Of a DNA stretch of 64,000 bases, positions 58,184 through 64,000 are shown in pieces. The translations under genes and the position numbers were made by a program. The notes below the pieces were generated by a model. The model did not search any database. It was not told where the DNA came from and was given only the letters and a program-made list of their open reading frames with translations. The stretch's first letter is position 1, and every line of letters starts with the position of its first letter. The DNA comes from Psoroptes ovis (Eukaryota; Arthropoda; Arachnida; Sarcoptiformes; Psoroptidae): NCBI GenBank assembly GCA_002943765.1, contig PQWQ01000006.1:2790001-2854000 (forward strand), read 5' to 3'.

Positions 58184-58193
58184 ATCGAATAAT
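58181..58193. repeat. Right copy of the 13-bp target-site duplication
   Basis: An exact repeat of 57746-57758 directly following the 30-A tail. Confidence 0.88.
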
Positions 58194-59218
58194 AGGAATT
58201 ATCAGTTGTGCTTTTCTGCAAATAGGTGAAAAATTTGATTGCAAAAAATGCTCAGAGAAAATTTGTTAAAGAAAAAATAAATTAAATAAATGAACAAATA
58301 AATAAACAAAACCAAAAGTCAATCAATGTATTCGGAGAAATTTTGAAATGAAATTGGAAAAAAGTCTTTATTTAATTTATAACGAATTTTATGATTTGAA
58401 TTTGAAAAATTTTTCAGCTTTTCACAACTACCTGTTGCATGTTTTATTTTTTTATTGTTTCATTATTTTGAATTTCGTTTATTTGCCATTTTTTCCTGTT
58501 TGCCTGTAAATTTTACCTGTAAAAAAATATGTATTTTTTGCTTTTTTTGATTTCAAACACTTAATCATATTTGTTCTTATTCGTGTTTTCTTGCTCTTAG
58601 ATTGTGAAATTACGCATCGTTAAATGGGAGAAACATCAAAAAAAATTTCAGAGTTTTAAATGACATTTGAATGTGCGTGTGTGTGTGTGTGTGTATAGGT
58701 ATTTATATAAAAAATTAACAAATTTTCACAAATACATTAATTGATTGAATCAATGATTTGACATTTTCGTATTTTTTTCGATTTTGAATTACTTCGTGTT
58801 CATAAAATAACAAAATTGAATCAAATAAATATGAAAATTCATTTTTAGAGCAAAAATAAAAAATTTCAAAATCAATTCGCATGTATTTGTTTGATTTGAT
58901 TTAATATTTCAAATACAATTTCGATCAATACTCTTGTTGTTGTGGATGAAACCAATGAATAGACCTGTCGTGAATGTATAAAATTTTTATATATTTTTCA
59001 AATTTGTACATGACTTTTTCATAATTTTTATTTATTTATTTTTCATTTTAAAATTGTTTTGAAATATTCATTCATTCATATATTATAAATATTATTACTT
59101 CACTTTACTGTGTTAATGTTTGAAATGAATAAATGAATGTTTGAATGTATGAATGAATGATCATTATTATTATCATTTGTCACTATTTCATGTGTCTTCG
59201 GTTTGTTTGTTCACTTGT
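58194..59218. other. Intergenic between the LINE and Sip1
   Basis: AT-rich, with a TG microsatellite (about 58674-58696). Repeated AATAAA hexamers on the minus strand near 59028-59040 probably serve Sip1 polyadenylation. No gene seen. Confidence 0.65.
58674..58696. repeat. (TG)n microsatellite
   Basis: About ten TG units with one TGCG interruption at its left end. Confidence 0.85.
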
Positions 59219-62170
59219 TTACATTTGTTGAATGATTTCATATTTTTTTCTTAAATCAATTTGTGTTTTCTTGATATCCTGCTTTTTTCGTTGAGCAATC
59301 AATTGACGCATTTCGGCTGCTGTCATATTTAAATTTAATTCGCCATTTTCATTCATTAAATTTTTTGATTTTTGTTGTTGTTGCTGCTGTGACTGCGGTT
59401 GTGACTGTGTTGGCAATGTTTTCGATGTTGGTGGACCAACAGGTATTGTCGTTGCTGCCGTGGTTGTTGCTGTTGCTGTGTTTACTGATGTTCCATTTGA
59501 TAATTTTTTCTCATTATTAATAATTATTCCATTATTATTATTATTGATACTGTTGCTGGTTGTACTCTTTTTATTATCATTAACAACATTTGTATAATGA
59601 TTTATTGAATTTCTACTCGAAACAGATGAAGCTGATGATGATGATGTGGATGTTATACTTGATTTATGTTTATTATTGTTATTATGATTATCATCATTGA
59701 CAATATGATTACTACTGTTCTTATTGCTTATTTTCTCATTATTACTATCGATTGATGTTTTTTTACTCAATAATTTATCGCTATTATTATCATTATTATT
59801 ATTATCATCATTCTTTTTTAGATTTTCATCATCATCATAATTAGTTGTAATATTATTATTATTGTTAACATCATCATCATTATTACCATCAATTTGATTA
59901 ATTTGTTTAGATGATCGCGTAGATGAAGCTGTCATAGCTGACGATGTAGTTGCTGATGATGTTGTCGATGACGATGATTTACGACGATTCAATTCATTTT
60001 TCATCTTTGTTTTTTGGTGGAAAGGTGAAAACAAAACAATGAGATAATAAATTGAGCCAATTTTATGGTGATAGTTGTACAGGTGATCATTATATGATAA
60101 CAATGTCCAAATCCAAATATGAAAATAAAAATAAAATTGAAAAAAAATTAGATTAATTATTCAAATCATAAATGAAAATTTTAATTAAATTTTATTATTC
60201 CAATTTAAATGATCAAATCATATTGAAAAATATTAATATAATTGAATCATATAAAATTATTATCTTTCTGTCTTTTGCAGTGCAACGAAGTTTGAAATCA
60301 ATTAAATCAGATTACATTGCGGTCATAGTTATATCGAATGAATCGAAGATAACGATTTCTTTCACTTGAATAATTGTTCCATCTTTATGAATATCAATAT
60401 TTTGAAATGATATCAAATTTACTACAAGTAGTTTGAGGGAAAATATCGTTCGAACCTTGAATGGGCAATTTCGGATCATTAAATTCAATTTTATCATATA
60501 TTCAATAGGATCCCGGACATATTTTAAATGAAAAAAAATCAGTTCAAAATTTTTTATTGAAAAAATCTGACCAGCGTTCATTCAAGCGATTCGATAATTG
60601 TGTAAATATTTATAGGAAAAAAATTCCTCAAAGTCATGAAATTTTAGATTTCATTTCATTTTTTTCTACAATAGCAAAAAAAAAACAATGCAAAATTTTC
60701 ATACAAATACAAACAAATATTTAAATTTTCAAGAAATTTTTTTTTTTTGCAAAAATTTCAAATAAACAATAAACCACCACCAACGCATGATGATGATCAT
60801 CATCATCTTTCATCTTCTATAATTTAATCCATTCATGCATTGTTATTATGCATTAATTCATTCAAAAAGAAAAATAGAAACAAATTTTTTAAATTAAAAA
60901 TTAAAATGAATAGATGATGATGATTATAATCTATCATATTAAAATGCCATCATCAACAAATAGGATAAATCATCGTTGTTATCATCATCATCATGATTGT
61001 TTATTATTGTTGCTGTTAGAAATAATGAGTATAAAGTAAATTATAAATGATTTTATGCCTAAATTTCTTGAAAACTAAATGAATGGATAAGATTTTGTCA
61101 ACTATTATCATGATTATAACAATATTGAATGCCTATTGTCGTGGATATGAGTCGGAAAAATGTAATCTCACATCTAGGATGTTTAAATGCGAAAAAAATT
61201 GGATTAATTTTGAAAAAATTTAATCGAAAGAAAATGTTAATAAAATTAATGATAATAAAGATGATTATAATGATAACGCCCATATAAGAAAATAATTTTA
61301 ATGATAATTTTTTTGATGGTAATTGAATTTGAAATCCTTTTTGGAATAATCATCAAATGATTGTTGGATTTAATTTGTTTTTAAGCAAATATTCTTTTTA
61401 TATTTTAAATCAAATCAATGTTTTATCAATATTGATGATGATTTACATCAATAATTAATGTCAAGGATGACATTGGAATTTTCAAATTTTTTTGTGACAA
61501 GTTGCTTTAATCCAATCAATCATTAATTAAAATTGATTGCATTTTTCTCCCTCAAAGAGAAAGAATTGATTTAAAGTGTTTTTCATCTTATTTCTGGTTT
61601 TTCTAATTAATTAATTAATTTACAAAAACAAATAAGACTTACATGATGATGATGCTCTCCATTGTTAAAATTCTGATTATCAGATTTATTACTATTAGTA
61701 TTTGTCAACAATTGTCGATTTTGTATCATTGGATCTGGTGTTGGTAATGGTAATGGTAATGTACCTGGTTCAGGTCTTACATCAGGTGTTCGATAACAAA
61801 TAACATTTGGTTGCGATGATTTGATGACCATTTTACGTTCACGATACCAACGATCACCATAATCATCGATCACTAATAAACGTGTTTCATTTGTAATCGA
61901 TTTAATACGTTCAACAACTTGTCGATGATTTTCATTACAAATATTAACAAAATTTACTTCAATAATTTTATCACCTTCACGTAAACCGGCTAACATTGCC
62001 GGAGAATCATCATCAACTTTACCAATATATTGGCCTTGTTTTGTTTTTTCTGCATGTAAATTAAAACCATAACCAACAAAATTTGGCCATTTTTTTAAAT
62101 GACACAAACGTGGACATGGTGCATCATTCGGTATCACTGTTGTTGCAGGTGTTGGTGTTGATGAAGACAT
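59219..62170 (-). CDS. Sip1: NHERF-family scaffold, Sip1-like (one PDZ domain plus ERM-binding tail)
   Basis: Two exons, 62170-61643 and 60004-59219, both phase 0, give 437 residues. Exon 1 encodes a PDZ domain (about residues 19-102) with the ligand loop GYGFNLH, GQYIGKVDDDSPAMLAGLREG and RQVVERI, closest to NHERF1 PDZ1. Exon 2 starts with a very long Ser/Asn/Asp-rich, poorly conserved stretch. It ends with the conserved tail LNMTAAEMRQLIAQRKK and DLRKKYEIIQQM, as in arthropod Sip1. By family it links membrane proteins such as Na+/H+ exchangers to ezrin/moesin-type actin linkers and supports the Slik-Moesin pathway in flies. Insect Sip1 likewise has a single PDZ, whereas vertebrate NHERF1 has two. 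The intron (1638 bp) is the longest complete intron found in this window. Confidence 0.92.
60005..61642 (-). other. 1.64-kb intron of Sip1
   Basis: Donor GTAAGT follows the CATCATCATCAT run and acceptor AAACAAAG precedes ATGAAAAATG. It is AT-rich with small ATG/ATC repeats. No nested gene was found. Confidence 0.8.
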
Positions 62171-64000
62171 GTTAGATTTTTTTCCAGTTTAATCAATAAA
62201 AATTTAAAACTTATTCAAAAATTTTATATAAAATTCATCAACAAAAAAATTGCAGATTCTTTATCAATTTTTCGTGTTTTTGTTGTCTTTGTTGTTGTTG
62301 TGGTTGATTTTACATGGACATCTATGCTCAAATTGAATCAACAGAAAACAAATGGAGAGAAATGGAGAAAAAAAATTTGACTGGACTCAAATGGACTAAG
62401 GTAACACACATACAAATACACACACAAAACACACAAAAAAAATCACATTAAAAATCACAAACAAACAACACAAATGAACTAACAACAAACAAATAAATGA
62501 AAATAAACAAACAAATGAACAAACAAACAAATTTTAAATATTTTGAAAATGTTAAAAACTACTTCACAGCAACAGCAACACCACTTGTTATTTTGATATT
62601 AAGCACAAATCAAGTAATGAATGGATTTAATGCGGATGAAATGAATGAATTTTTGCTTTATTTGAAACAAAAAAAATATGAGAAATTTAATTAAGATCAC
62701 GTTGTAAAATATCGAGATGTTGGAATTAAAAATATTGAAATCATAAAAAATAATCAGATTTGCACTTAGAAACACAGTTTTAATTCTCAAATCTTGATTC
62801 AGTTTTTAATCATTGAAACATTAAGGTGATGGTCATTAATGATCATTGATGATGGAAAAAACCATTGGAACAATTGATATTCATTTAATTAGTTTTAATT
62901 TTTCAAAATTTTCAAATTTTCATCTTTGAAACCACCAAAGTCAATTGATTGAATGTTGAATTGCTATTTTGTTTGATAGTGCATCAAATGCAAGAAATGA
63001 AATGAAATTTTTTCATTTGATTAGTTGCAAAAATTATAAGTATTTGATGGAGAAAAAATGTACGAGAAATACAAAATTATTATGATCATCAAAGGTAAAA
63101 TTATTGTTTTACTATCCATCATCATCAACATCATCATTGCTGTTGTTTATGTGTTTGCTGGCTTTCACATTGTTTACCAATGTAGTATCATTGTTTATTG
63201 GTAGGATGTTTTTCTCTCTCTGTGTTTGCACATCAGGTTTCTACCATTTGATTTTTTTCAACCAAATAGTGGATTTAAAAGTGGAAATAAAGTGGTTTTC
63301 TCTTCTTGATTTTTTTTATTTATTTTCCAGTGTAAATCCATTCATTTAATTACAATTGCTTTTTTAGCTTTAGCGATATTTTAGTGTGTATCCACCACCA
63401 TTGATGTGTTTGGAAAAATGTTTCTCCAAAATTCAATACAAAAATATGAAATTATGATGATGATGACGACGATGACTACGATGATGAATATCATAAAGTA
63501 TTAATGGTTAGAAAATATTGGAAATCAACAAATTTTCAAAATGAAAATGAAAATCATTACATTTGGATTTGTATTAAAGAAAAAATAAAAAAAGATGAAA
63601 GAAAAACACGGATACACTAGAAATGATTCAAAAAATGCAACAAGTGGTTGTTGTTGCTCTGTAATCAATTGATTCGCTGATCGACTGATTGAATGATTGA
63701 TTGGTCGATTTGATTGTTTGTGTTTGTCGGTCGGTTGTTTTTGAAGAAAATATTCAATTATTTGATTTCATATAATTTTGATTATTTGTTATTTTAATAC
63801 GTATACTTTTACCAATGTTTTTTTCGTTTTGATCAAAAAAAATGTTTAATCATTTGGTAGCAGCTACATGCATCATTTATATTAACAAATTTTATACTAC
63901 TACTAATATGACGTATAAATTAAACAAATTTGATTTGTTTAGTTGGCTAAAAACAAAAAAAAAAAAATTTATTTGAAAAAAAATGATTTATGATTGATTG
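62171..64000. other. Upstream region of Sip1, no gene recognised
   Basis: It holds A/C-rich simple sequence (about 62403-62530, CACA and AAAC units) just upstream of the Sip1 start and several short open frames without supporting features. The Sip1 promoter and 5' UTR should be here. Confidence 0.6.

Noticed and set aside
60430..60480. GTTCGAACC string resembling a tRNA T-arm
   Set aside because: No acceptor stem, anticodon arm or matching A-box around it.
1..64000. CRISPR arrays, operons, phage or defence islands
   Set aside because: The window is intron-containing eukaryotic DNA; no spaced direct repeats or prokaryotic gene cassettes are present.

Overview
This is eukaryotic nuclear DNA from an arthropod, most likely an acariform mite of the house-dust or scabies mite type. 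The evidence for a mite is indirect: strongly AT-rich sequence, few and very short introns (many of 50-100 bp with GTAAGT-like donors), very long exons, Asn/Ser/His-rich low-complexity coding runs, and arthropod-type versions of conserved genes (single-PDZ Sip1/NHERF, CRF-binding protein). The assignment is inference; the gene identities are much firmer.

Layout. From 1 to about 20 kb lies one giant plus-strand gene with its 5' end missing. It encodes an LDLa module, a 4050-residue Thr/Ser/Asn-rich mucin-like region in one 12.15 kb exon, an EGF, a SEA domain, two more EGFs, one membrane span and a His/Asn-rich tail. At 20-22.6 kb is a minus-strand CRF-binding protein gene (six coding exons). 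From 22.6 to 27.5 kb I see no convincing gene. From 27.5 to 40 kb comes a dense block of housekeeping genes: NTE/PNPLA6 phospholipase (+), RPB9 (-), CSN1/GPS1 (+), a small Sel1-repeat membrane protein (+), GLG1 (-) and proteasome beta5 (+). At 40-42 kb is a minus-strand single-pass EGF/EB-type membrane protein I cannot name. A 3.1 kb gap follows. From 45 to 57 kb lie an enolase-phosphatase E1-like HAD protein (-), a probably GPI-anchored LRR protein (-), cytosolic aspartyl-tRNA synthetase (-), fumarylacetoacetase (+) and NUP98-NUP96 (+). At 57.7-58.2 kb sits a 5'-truncated LINE with a 30-A tail and a 13-bp target-site duplication. At 59-62 kb is a minus-strand Sip1/NHERF gene with one 1.6 kb intron.

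The genes do not form one pathway. The local logic is compact packing. Divergent pairs share start regions of about 240-300 bp (RPB9/CSN1, GLG1/PSMB5, DARS1/FAH). Convergent pairs have 3' ends about 100-125 bp apart (NTE/RPB9, Sel1 protein/GLG1). Three minus-strand genes lie in tandem (DARS1, LRR, ENOPH1-like). Long AT-rich gaps carry only simple repeats and small hairpins.

The best candidates for something not well described are the giant repeat-module mucin-like receptor, the unnamed EGF/EB membrane protein, and the ENOPH1-like protein, which has lost two expected acidic catalytic positions. Exon borders were placed by eye from GT/AG sites and reading phase, and the phases agree across every gene reported.
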